A program made the translations under genes and the position numbers. The notes under the pieces were generated by a model. It searched no databases and was not told where the DNA came from. It saw nothing but the letters and a program-made list of their open reading frames with translations. DNA of 11,671 nt from Armatimonadota bacterium (GTDB lineage: Bacteria > Armatimonadota > Zipacnadia > Zipacnadales > FEN-943), in contig JAKORR010000468.1 of the NCBI GenBank assembly GCA_029777735.1, forward strand, positions 1 to 11,671, given 5' to 3'. Below are positions 5,261 to 11,671 of the stretch, in pieces (within the stretch, counting starts at the first letter, position 1; every line of letters starts with the position of its first letter).

Positions 5261-8188
5261 GTGACACGCTCAAGCCGTTGGATGGTATGGCTTTTTGGCG
5301 GCATTGCAGTCGTCCTGATACTGCTCAAGTCTCTTTCCATGTTGGCCGATTACTATTGGTTCTCGGCCATGGGTCAGGCACCTGTATTCATCACGGTGCT
5401 ATTGACCCGGCTGTTCCTCGGGCTCGGGGTGGGCGTCGTCTTCTTCCTGTGGCTGTTCTGGAACGTTCGCCTGGCCCGTCGGAGACTGCCCGAGGGCGTG
5501 GTACTCATCGGGCGGCGGCTGTTGACCGACGAGGAGCGTCAGCAGGTTGAGCAGTACCTCGACCGGGTTCTTCTGATCTTCTGTCTCATCGGAGGCATCA
5601 TGGTAGGCCTGGTCGCTAGCGGGCACTGGCTGGACTGGCTTCACTTCCGCAACGCCGTCGACTTCGGCTACAAGGATCCGCTCTTCCACCGTGACGCCAG
5701 TTTCTATGTCTTCCGTTTGAACATGCTCCTCTACCTGTGGCGTGTGCTCTTCTATGGCTTTGCCGTAGCCTTCGTGGCCTGTGCTTTGGTCTACTTTTAC
5801 CAGGAAGCGATTCGCGTGGTCGGCAACGCCGTGCACGCGCTACCCCACGCGCGGGCACACTGTTTGCTGCTGTTGGCCGGCGGCCTGGTGGCCAAGGCGA
5901 TCGGGTACCGCTTGGACCAGTTCCGCCTAGTGTTCTCGCCGCGCGGCGAGGTGTTCTATGGCGCGTGCTACGCGGACGTCATGGGCCGTCTGCCCGTGAT
6001 GTGGATCCTCCTGGGCCTGTGTCTTGTCGGCGCCATCATCTGCGCGGCGTCCATCCGTAGCCGCCGCTTCATCTGGCCCGGTGGCGCGCTGGTAGCAATC
6101 GTCTTGGTCTCGCTCCTGGGTGGTGTTGCCTATCCCTATCTGGTCCAACGGCTTGTGGTCAAGCCTAATCAGCTCGCCAGAGAGAGCCGGTTTATCACCT
6201 ACAACATTGAGGCGACGAACACGGCCTTCAACCTACGCAACGTCAAGGCTGGAACCCACGACATCCGCAACGACCTTACCTGGGAAGCCGTGCAGAACAA
6301 CAGGGACACCATCGATAACATCCGCATCTGGGATCACCGTCCTCTAGAGCAGACCTATCAGCAGACGCAGGCCCTACGCGCCTACTATCACTTCTCCGAC
6401 GTTGATGTCGATCGTTACACCGTCAGCGGACGCTACCGCCAGACCATGCTAGCGGCACGTCAGCTTGACTACACACGCATTCCTCCGCCTCCGGCATGGG
6501 TTAAGACCCACCTGCAGTACACTCACGGCTATGGTCTGTGCCTGTCGCCAGTCAACACTGCAGGGCCTGAAGGCCTGCCAGTATACTGGATCAAAGACAT
6601 TCCACCTGTCACGGTGCCCGATCTGAAGGTAGACCGGCCGGCCATCTACTACATGGCCAGCCTACACCCACGTCTGATTGAATTGATCGCTCCCCCTGAC
6701 GAGACGCCGCCGCCTCAGCCGACGCGCCCGGCCGAGATGGATGAAGTCGGTGAGCCGCAGCCCTCGGGCACGCGCAGCGAATCCGTGCGCTCCGTCAACA
6801 CCAAGGGCATGCAGAGCGAGTACGCCATAGTCAACACCACAGAATGGGAGCTGGACTATCCCCAGATCGGCACGGTGGAAGAAGAGGGCAAGAACGAGCT
6901 GGTGCGGTACCAGGGACGTGGTGGTGCGCCCATCGGTGGATTGATGCGCCGCATTGCCTTTGCGGCGAAGTTTATGGACCTGCAGATCCTTGTCACCAGC
7001 GCACTGACCAAGGACAGCCGGATAATGATCAACCGGTATCTGCCCGAGCGGTTCGCCGCGTTAGCCCCATGGCTGATGTACGACCCGGACCCATATCTGG
7101 TCATCAACGAGGGGCGTCTGCAGTGGATGAACGATGCCTACACGATCAGCCGTCTCTTCCCCTACTCGCGCCCGGTGATGGGCCTTGCCAACTATGTGCG
7201 CAACTCTGTAAAGATCGTGTGTGACGCCTACGACGGCATCCCGGAGTTCTATGCCTATGATCCAAGCGACCCGATGCTCCGCTGCTACATGAAGGTCTTT
7301 CCTACTCTCTTCAAGTCGGCCGATCAAATGCCGGAGGGTCTGCGCTCCCACGTGCGGTATCCCCAACTCCTCTTCATGCTACAGACCGAGGTCTATGCGG
7401 ACTATCACATGACCGATCCGCAGACCTTCTACCAGCGGGAGGATAGCTGGTCGGTGCCAATGGAGGTCTACGGGTCGTCACGGCGTCCGGTTGAAGCCTA
7501 CCACGTGGTCATGAAACTCCCGGGTGAGAGCAAGGAGGAGTTCCTGCTCGTCATGCCGCTCACGCTGCGGGGCCGCGAGGAGCGCAACATGGTAGCTTGG
7601 ATGGCCGCCCGGTGCGACGAGCCCCACTACGGCGAGATCGTCGTGTACCGCATGCCCAAGAAGACAATGGTCTACGGCCCTATGATGGTCGAGTACCGCA
7701 TCAGCCAGGACGCCAAGATCTCGGAATTGATGACCCTCTGGGGCCAGGGGGGGTCGAGGGTGATTCGCGGCAATATGCTGGCCATTCCCATCGACAACTC
7801 CATGCTCTACGTCGAGCCGTTGTACCTTGAGGCCAACGACCGAGGCGCCTCCTCCACTCCCGGCGGCCTGCCCGAGCTGCGCCGGGTCATCGTCGCGCTC
7901 GGCGACAGGCTGGCCCTGGGCGTTAGTCTGGACGACGCCCTTGCCAAGCTCTTTGGTAGGACACCCGGAGGCCCATCGAGCGAAGTGGAAGTCGCGACCG
8001 AAGGCGAACAGGTCTCGCGCACAGCCCCAGCTGAGATTTCCGGGACTGCCAAGGAGCTCATCGAGAAGGCCCTGGCACTGGAGGAGGAAGCCCAACAGCT
8101 CCTACGGCAGGGTGACCTGGCCGGTTACCAGCAAAAGCAGAAGGAGCAAAGTGAGATCCTGGAGCAGCTGCGCCAGCTACAGAAGTAA
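5261..8188 (+). CDS. UPF0182 (COG1615) seven-helix membrane protein with large extracytoplasmic domain
   Basis: The 975-aa protein is an UPF0182 family member, an inner-membrane family of unknown function found in Actinobacteria, Cyanobacteria and some Firmicutes. The GTG start at 5261 is preceded by GAGGAG seven bases upstream. Hydrophobic segments at about 8-24, 43-69, 104-120, 155-178, 198-214, 246-263 and 274-295 form the seven-helix N-terminal part. Family marks include DYYWFSAMGQAPVF (30-43), HWLDWLHF (122-129), KDPLFHRDASFYVFRLN (138-154), KPNQLARESRFITYNIEATN (301-320) and WDHRPLEQTYQQTQALRAYY (357-376). The next region is YYHFSDVDVDRY, then VDRPAIYY, YAIVNTTEWELDYP, and LLVMPLTLRGREERNMVAWMAARCD. 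A proline-rich insertion lies near 466-518. The C-terminus is a Glu/Gln-rich helical segment (LIEKALALEEEAQQLLRQGD...), common in this family. No transport or enzymatic role can be assigned from sequence. Confidence 0.95.
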   Translation: MTRSSRWMVWLFGGIAVVLILLKSLSMLADYYWFSAMGQAPVFITVLLTRLFLGLGVGVVFFLWLFWNVRLARRRLPEGVVLIGRRLLTDEERQQVEQYLDRVLLIFCLIGGIMVGLVASGHWLDWLHFRNAVDFGYKDPLFHRDASFYVFRLNMLLYLWRVLFYGFAVAFVACALVYFYQEAIRVVGNAVHALPHARAHCLLLLAGGLVAKAIGYRLDQFRLVFSPRGEVFYGACYADVMGRLPVMWILLGLCLVGAIICAASIRSRRFIWPGGALVAIVLVSLLGGVAYPYLVQRLVVKPNQLARESRFITYNIEATNTAFNLRNVKAGTHDIRNDLTWEAVQNNRDTIDNIRIWDHRPLEQTYQQTQALRAYYHFSDVDVDRYTVSGRYRQTMLAARQLDYTRIPPPPAWVKTHLQYTHGYGLCLSPVNTAGPEGLPVYWIKDIPPVTVPDLKVDRPAIYYMASLHPRLIELIAPPDETPPPQPTRPAEMDEVGEPQPSGTRSESVRSVNTKGMQSEYAIVNTTEWELDYPQIGTVEEEGKNELVRYQGRGGAPIGGLMRRIAFAAKFMDLQILVTSALTKDSRIMINRYLPERFAALAPWLMYDPDPYLVINEGRLQWMNDAYTISRLFPYSRPVMGLANYVRNSVKIVCDAYDGIPEFYAYDPSDPMLRCYMKVFPTLFKSADQMPEGLRSHVRYPQLLFMLQTEVYADYHMTDPQTFYQREDSWSVPMEVYGSSRRPVEAYHVVMKLPGESKEEFLLVMPLTLRGREERNMVAWMAARCDEPHYGEIVVYRMPKKTMVYGPMMVEYRISQDAKISELMTLWGQGGSRVIRGNMLAIPIDNSMLYVEPLYLEANDRGASSTPGGLPELRRVIVALGDRLALGVSLDDALAKLFGRTPGGPSSEVEVATEGEQVSRTAPAEISGTAKELIEKALALEEEAQQLLRQGDLAGYQQKQKEQSEILEQLRQLQK

Positions 8189-8239
8189 TGCTGCCGGGAC
8201 ACGCTGGTTTGTAGCACGGGATCGAGTGACACAACCGCC

Positions 8240-8935
8240 ATGGGTGGCTATAAGACGCGCAGCTCGACACCACGCGTGGTCCAGGCTGTGGTGTTCGACT
8301 TCGACGGGACCATCGCAGATACCCGCATCGATTTCGCGGCTATGCGTCGTCGCGTCCTTGACTTGCTACGCAGCCTAGGTGCGTGGTGTGAGGGCCTGGA
8401 GGAGATGCATTACGTCCTGGAGATAGTGAATGAAGGCGCGCGCTGGGCCCAGAAGCAGGGCCGGGATCCCGACGTCATCCGCGCCGAGGCCGATGCAGCG
8501 ATCAGGAGCTTCGAGACCGAGGCGGCCCGGCGGGCTCCACTGCTTGACGACGCCGCCGGGGCGCTGGCGCGACTGAAGGACACGGGCCTCAAGACCGGCA
8601 TCATCACGCGCAACTGCGCTGAGGCGGTCCATGTGGTTCTGGCGCGCTACCCGCTACGGACCGACGTCCTACTGACCCGCGAGCACGTGCCTCGCGTGAA
8701 GCCTGACCCAGACCATTTGCTCAGGGCACTGGCAGCGCTGGAGATCTCGCCAGACCGGGCAGCCTTCGTCGGTGATCATGTTACCGACGTACAATGCGCA
8801 CGGGGAGCGGGTGTGCTTGCTGTGGCCGTGGCGGGCTCTTCCTCCTCGCCTGAGGACCTGCGTCGGGCCGGGGCAGACTTCGTGGCATCAAGTCTTAGCC
8901 AAGTCGCGGACTACGTGCTGGGACTGAGCGCCTGA
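8240..8935 (+). CDS. HAD-superfamily hydrolase (phosphoglycolate phosphatase-like)
   Basis: This 231-aa cytoplasmic phosphatase has the four HAD motifs. Motif I is FDFDGT, with nucleophile Asp20 and acid/base Asp22; motif II is IITRN (121-125, Thr123); motif III is Lys154 in RVKPDP; motif IV is FVGDHVTD (176-183) with Asp179 and Asp183 for magnesium. The helical cap between motifs I and II (about 28-100) is the type seen in Gph/PGMB-like subfamily IA enzymes. The substrate cannot be read from the sequence; small phosphorylated metabolites are typical. ATG at 8240 is used because no better start exists, though its Shine-Dalgarno is poor and it lies 51 bp after the UPF0182 stop. The next gene begins 14 bp after the stop, so the two are almost certainly co-transcribed, which links its job to the AIR-synthase-like protein. 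Confidence 0.93.
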   Translation: MGGYKTRSSTPRVVQAVVFDFDGTIADTRIDFAAMRRRVLDLLRSLGAWCEGLEEMHYVLEIVNEGARWAQKQGRDPDVIRAEADAAIRSFETEAARRAPLLDDAAGALARLKDTGLKTGIITRNCAEAVHVVLARYPLRTDVLLTREHVPRVKPDPDHLLRALAALEISPDRAAFVGDHVTDVQCARGAGVLAVAVAGSSSSPEDLRRAGADFVASSLSQVADYVLGLSA

Positions 8936-8949
8936 CGGGAGACCCCCTC

Positions 8950-9987
8950 ATGAGCCGCGCCAACGAACGCTTCCTGCCGACGGGCAAGCTGCGCCCCGAG
9001 TTCCTCGCGGGCCTATTGGAGCTTTTCGGGTGCGGTGACTCGGCAGTCGTGCAAGGATCGGCGGTGGGTGTGGACGTGGCGATCCTTGACCTGGGCGGCC
9101 CCCAACTGCTGGCTGCGAAGACAGACCCTATCACCTTCGCCACCGACGCCATTGGCTACTACGCGGTCGTCGTCAACAGTAACGACATCGCCACCTGTGG
9201 CGGCCGACCGCGGTGGATGCTCACCACAGCCCTGCTGCCCGAGAAGGCAGCCAACGAAGACCTTGCGGCCGATATCTTCCACCAGCTCGCTGACGCCTGC
9301 GACCGCTTCGATATCACGCATGTAGGTGGCCACACCGAGGTCACCTATGGGCTGGACCGGCCTATTCTGGTTGCTACCATGCTGGGTCTAGTCGACCGCG
9401 GTCGGTACATCACTTCCGCCGGTGCGCGGGCGGGCGACGTGATTCTTCTGACCAAGGCCGTTGCCGTTGAAGGCACTAGCCTCCTCGCCCGTGAGCTGGG
9501 TCAGACACTCCTCGACCGCGGCTTCGACGAAACCTTTGTCGCGCGCTGTGCCGCAATGCTCTACGAGCCGGGCATCTCAGTGCTCCGCGAAGCTCAGGTG
9601 GCAGTCGAGACAGGGAAAGACAGCGTGCACGCCATGCACGACCCCACCGAGGGCGGACTAACAATGGGCCTGTGGGAACTGGCTCTAGCTGCGCGCAAGC
9701 GAGTGTTCGTCGATGTCGCGAGGATACCAGTCCTCGAGGAGTGTCGGCGGCTGTGTGATGTCTTTGGCCTTGATCCGCTGGGGCTGATAGCAAGTGGGAG
9801 TCTACTAATCACGGTCGCGCCGGAGGTTGCGGGTCGAGTCGCCAAAGCCATAGAGGACGCTGAGGTCCCTTGTGCGCCAATCGGTGAGGTACAGGAAGGT
9901 CCTGCTGAGGCCCTGGCACAAACTGCCGACGGTGAACTGGTGCCACTGCCGAGGTACGATCAGGACGAGCTCACCAAGGTACTCTGA
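8950..9987 (+). CDS. AIR synthase-related (PurM/HypE/ThiL-superfamily) ATP-binding protein
   Basis: The 345-aa protein has the two-domain fold of the PurM/SelD/HypE/ThiL superfamily, whose members use ATP to activate an amide, sulfur or phosphate group of a small molecule. The N-terminal AIRS domain shows DVAILDLGG (42-50), KTDPITF (57-63), the conserved Asn78-Asp79 followed by CGGRPRWMLTTALLP, and the GGHTEVTYG loop (126-134). The C-terminal domain shows GDVILLTKAVAVEGTSLLA (162-180), HDPTEGGLTMGLWELA (230-245), LDPLGLIASGSLLITV (274-289) and IGEV. It is closest in pattern to HypE, but it ends in DELTKVL and lacks HypE's C-terminal PRIC cysteine motif, so it cannot carry out thiocarboxamide dehydration for NiFe hydrogenase; no hyp genes are nearby. 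GGGAGA precedes the ATG. Substrate unknown; the linked HAD phosphatase suggests a phosphorylated metabolite pathway. Confidence 0.9.
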   Translation: MSRANERFLPTGKLRPEFLAGLLELFGCGDSAVVQGSAVGVDVAILDLGGPQLLAAKTDPITFATDAIGYYAVVVNSNDIATCGGRPRWMLTTALLPEKAANEDLAADIFHQLADACDRFDITHVGGHTEVTYGLDRPILVATMLGLVDRGRYITSAGARAGDVILLTKAVAVEGTSLLARELGQTLLDRGFDETFVARCAAMLYEPGISVLREAQVAVETGKDSVHAMHDPTEGGLTMGLWELALAARKRVFVDVARIPVLEECRRLCDVFGLDPLGLIASGSLLITVAPEVAGRVAKAIEDAEVPCAPIGEVQEGPAEALAQTADGELVPLPRYDQDELTKVL

Positions 9988-10020
9988 CATGCGTGGACAT
10001 CGGCATGAACCCGGGAGCGG

Positions 10021-10030
10021 CAAAAATAAA
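10021..10030 (-). terminator. U-rich run directly after tmRNA
   Basis: The leftward transcript reads TTTATTTTTG immediately after the encoded CCA of tmRNA. The stable T-arm/acceptor stem of tmRNA followed by this U-rich run can act as an intrinsic terminator. There is no separate hairpin in the 43 bp between tmRNA and the convergent AIR-synthase-like gene. Confidence 0.45.
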
Positions 10031-10380
10031 TGGTGGAGGCGGCGGGAATCGAACCCGCGTCCGAAACGAAGCTGACAGCGCGTCTACGAGCGTAGCGTAT
10101 TGTTGTCATCTCACTGCAGCTTTACCCATACGCAAGGATTGCTGCAGCCAGCCTCCTTAGATTTTCGCCCAGTGTGGATGGAGGCCACCACACTAAACTA
10201 TCCGGTCTGAGTGACGCCCGCTACCGACCCAACCGGAAAGGCCGGGCGGACGTGGCCGACTAAGCAGCCAATGCCATTTCGTTGTTGGCGTTTGTGTTTT
10301 GCGTGCACTATATCGGAGTAGCACGCCTGCCGGCTCGCAGCTCTGCCAAGCTCTCGCCCCGTCGAAGCCATGTCGCCCCC
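10031..10380 (-). ncRNA. ssrA: tmRNA (one-piece, CCA encoded)
   Basis: tmRNA with SmpB rescues stalled ribosomes and adds a degradation tag to the unfinished protein. The 350-nt RNA begins GGGGGCGACATGGCTTCGAC, where the ATGGCTTCGACGGG segment is the conserved D-loop-like region, and ends in a GCGGG/CCCGC T-arm with loop TTCGATT and an encoded CCA. The 5' GGGGGCG pairs with the 3' CGCCTCC over seven positions (one G-U), fixing both ends. The segment between them contains a tag reading frame ending in ALAA and a TAG stop, followed by GC-rich pseudoknot-type sequence. It is a standard, not permuted, tmRNA. smpB is not in the window. It converges with the AIR-synthase-like gene. Confidence 0.97.
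10260..10289 (-). other. tmRNA tag-peptide reading frame, probable tag ANNEMALAA
   Basis: Reading the frame that ends in ALAA-TAG back from 10260 gives in-frame codons GCC AAC AAC GAA ATG GCA TTG GCT GCT TAG. Choosing GCC as resume codon puts it at nucleotide 92 of the RNA, essentially where E. coli tmRNA resumes (about nucleotide 90), and gives a nine-residue tag ANNEMALAA. The frame stays open upstream for TQNTN, so a longer tag is possible if an earlier codon is used. The ALAA end is the usual ClpXP/ClpAP-type signal. Confidence 0.7.
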
Positions 10381-10393
10381 AATCGTCGATTCT

Positions 10394-10402
10394 ATTATAC
10401 CA
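10394..10402 (-). promoter_or_regulatory. Extended -10 promoter of ssrA
   Basis: The leftward strand reads TGGTATAAT, a perfect TGnTATAAT extended -10, and the box ends 13 bases before the mature tmRNA 5' end. Transcription would begin about 6 bases upstream of the mature end, leaving a short leader for RNase P to remove. No strong -35 is visible at 17 bp (TGATTA), which is usual for extended -10 promoters. Confidence 0.65.
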
Positions 10403-10487
10403 CTGCGGAGCCTTTATAATCAGCCCCACCGGCTGGTGGCAGGAGTCTGCTTCATTTCTTGTCCCAGGACTTATGCGAGGTAGTCTC

Positions 10488-10649
10488 CTACAGGTAGTGC
10501 ACGAGGAGATAAACTCCTTTGGCGGCAATCACCAACGTCAGAACCGGCTCCGGCTGCTTGGACCAGAGCAGACTGGTCACTTCTGCGACAGCTACGGCCG
10601 ACCCAACGACAGCGAAGATTAGCCCCCACCAGTTGCCCGCATCGGCCAT
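10488..10649 (-). CDS. Small two-helix membrane protein (53 aa), function unknown
   Basis: A short frame is preceded by GAAGAGG about 6-9 bases before its ATG. It encodes 53 residues beginning MADAGNWWG and ending LLVHYL. Two hydrophobic stretches are evident: about residues 7-29 (WWGLIFAVVGSAVAVAEVTS...) and 35-52 (PVLTLVIAAKGVYLLVHY). They are joined by a short polar loop, WSKQPEP, giving a hairpin membrane protein. It is too short for usual ORF cut-offs. The frame is also open for ten codons upstream to a TAG, so a truncated longer ancestor is possible. It lies 107 bp upstream of tmRNA on the same strand, but ssrA has its own promoter. I recognise no family. Confidence comes from the ribosome site, the clean hydrophobic pattern and compatible codon use. 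Confidence 0.55.
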   Translation of the reverse strand: MADAGNWWGLIFAVVGSAVAVAEVTSLLWSKQPEPVLTLVIAAKGVYLLVHYL

Positions 10650-11070
10650 CCGAGCCTCTTCGTGGTAGCCGGTGGGGTCCAGCTAGGCCCTGATATTGCC
10701 TAATATTGTAAGTGGCGGGACAGGCTGAGCACTAACAGCTCATTTACCAACTTGCCTCTTGCTTCTGCGCGCCCGGGACTGGTTCTTGGGGCTGATTGGT
10801 GCGACCGGTGAGGGGGACGTCTAGGTGGTGTGAAGGCATGCCGGGACGGGCTGCGGGCGGCAGGGGACTTCTGGAGGCATGTCACACGTCGATACAGGGC
10901 GTTCAAGGCGACCCAGGATCCAAAGCCGTTTGCTCCGCCTTGCCTGGAATATACCTGCCACAAGATCTCCTTGTATTTGCTCGACGGCCTTACGGGCCGA
11001 GAAGGCCTGACGCCTGTCCCTCGTAGATGCACAAGCACCAGAGGGCCTCTCTCTTCTCAGAGCGTACGCT
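10650..11070. other. Intergenic region without a convincing gene
   Basis: These 421 bp lie between the small membrane protein gene and the propeller-like gene. I can support no gene here. Frames are open on both strands: a GTG-started plus-strand frame from 10830 to 11213 whose first 60 or so codons look faintly protein-like (DFWRHVTRRYRAFKATQDP), and a minus-strand frame 10700-11038 that is Pro/Arg/Ser-rich and probably spurious. A five-base-arm dyad (TGAGC 10726-10730, GCTCA 10738-10742) is followed by TTT on the plus strand. The AT-rich patch at 10691-10710 could hold a promoter for the small leftward gene. Confidence 0.4.
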
Positions 11071-11671
11071 CTATCGGTAGTCCTTCCCTGCGAATAGAGA
11101 GCTGGCGTTCACTTCACCTAGATGCCAGGCGATCGCAAGCCTTCCGGTGCGGTGACGCCCCCTTCCCTTATTGGCTGTGTCGAGGAGGTTCTCGGCCTTG
11201 GGGATGCCTCTAGATGCCTCCACAGCTGGCCAGTCCACGTACACCTCGCCTAGATAATTCTTGGACGGATCGGGGAAAGCCTCGCTGGTCTGGTAAACAG
11301 AGACAAGGGCACGGCGGCCATCGGACGTCACGTCCTCAAGTATAGCAGGCTCCTTGCTGACGAGGTGGAACTTCCCCTCAGCCAGGTTGACAGCTGCCAG
11401 TGCCTTTGAGGACTCGGAGAAGCCTTCGCGGTTTACAGTAAGCGACGCCAGGGCCCAGCGTCCGTTGCGACAGGCGTGAGCCTTGAGCATAGCAGGGCTC
11501 TTGGTAGTAATCCATCGTATGCGGGCGGCTTGCCAGTCAAGCGCCCCGATGCGGTGACCGTCCACAAGCGTCTCCGACGGCGCTAGGGGGCCTGGATGCG
11601 TTCCAGCTAGCATTGTTATCTGGCCTTCGTTCTTCGCGCCTGTCTCGAGGTCCACACGTACTATTCTGGAC
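11071..11671 (-). CDS. C-terminal part of a probable beta-propeller protein (start cut by window)
   Basis: The frame runs off the right edge, with five more in-frame codons (SRIVR) beyond the GTG at 11655, so about 199 residues of the C-terminus are visible. Patterns such as RIVRVDLETG, GHRIGALDWQAARIRWIT, RWALASLTV..., KALAAVNLAEGKFHLVSKEP and EDVTSDGRRALVSVYQ repeat the form 'value written as strand, turn, DG(K/R)xALVS'. That form is typical of TolB/WD40-like (PD40) propeller blades in secreted or lipoprotein sensors; the family cannot be fixed from this fragment. The last 35 residues are unusually basic and hydrophilic (NKGRGRHRTGR) and may be a late frameshift or a degenerate tail. The gene reads toward the small membrane protein and ssrA. 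Confidence 0.55.
   Translation of the reverse strand, partial: SRIVRVDLETGAKNEGQITMLAGTHPGPLAPSETLVDGHRIGALDWQAARIRWITTKSPAMLKAHACRNGRWALASLTVNREGFSESSKALAAVNLAEGKFHLVSKEPAILEDVTSDGRRALVSVYQTSEAFPDPSKNYLGEVYVDWPAVEASRGIPKAENLLDTANKGRGRHRTGRLAIAWHLGEVNASSLFAGKDYR

Noticed and set aside
7478..8095. 205-aa minus-strand ORF antisense to the UPF0182 gene
   Set aside because: It is a His/Gly/Val-rich shadow frame of a strongly supported gene; no ribosome site or family motif.
8950..9987. Calling the AIR-synthase-like gene hypE
   Set aside because: It lacks the C-terminal PRIC cysteine motif and there are no hyp or hydrogenase genes in the window.
10040..10062. T-arm-like sequence that could be read as the 3' end of a tRNA gene
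   Set aside because: The acceptor partner and the GGCTTCGACGGG segment lie 320 bp away and a tag frame is between them, so it is tmRNA.
10700..11038. 112-aa leftward ORF
   Set aside because: Composition is Pro/Arg/Ser-rich with no ribosome site or recognisable motif, and the opposite strand is equally open. It is typical of chance frames in GC-rich DNA.

Overview
The window looks like ordinary chromosome from a GC-rich (roughly 60% by eye) bacterium. It has Shine-Dalgarno-led genes, a GatB subunit (indirect Asn/Gln-tRNA amidation), a one-piece tmRNA with encoded CCA, an UPF0182 membrane protein, a bifunctional-nuclease (DUF151) protein and a GHL6/GH151-like glycosidase. That mix fits deep-branching Terrabacteria-type lineages such as Armatimonadota, Chloroflexota or deep Firmicutes. 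No single marker here fixes the phylum. I see no insertion sequence, prophage, CRISPR array, tRNA or rRNA.

Left part (1-4326): the 3' end of an Fe/Mn superoxide dismutase runs rightward off the left edge and converges on two leftward genes. These are a 699-aa GHL6/GH151-like putative glycoside hydrolase and, upstream of it, gatB. A 248-bp convergent spacer separates the SOD from the hydrolase.

Middle (4327-9987): a divergent intergenic region carries a -10 for gatB and a good sigma70-type promoter for the rightward genes. The latter predicts a leader of nearly 200 nt that can form several strong hairpins. Four rightward genes follow: a DUF151 bifunctional nuclease-like protein, a 975-aa seven-helix UPF0182 protein with a proline-rich insertion, a HAD phosphatase, and an AIR-synthase/HypE-like ATP-binding protein. 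The HAD and AIR-synthase-like genes are 14 bp apart and probably co-translated.

Right part (9988-11671): everything convincing is leftward. It comprises the tmRNA gene ssrA (10031-10380) with an extended -10 promoter, an overlooked 53-aa two-helix membrane protein (10488-10649), about 420 bp without a convincing gene, and the C-terminal part of a probable beta-propeller protein cut by the right edge.

No obviously new multi-gene system is visible. The best candidates for a second look are the structured leader before the DUF151 gene, the HAD/AIR-synthase-like pair of unknown substrate, the hidden small membrane protein beside ssrA, and the UPF0182 insertion.
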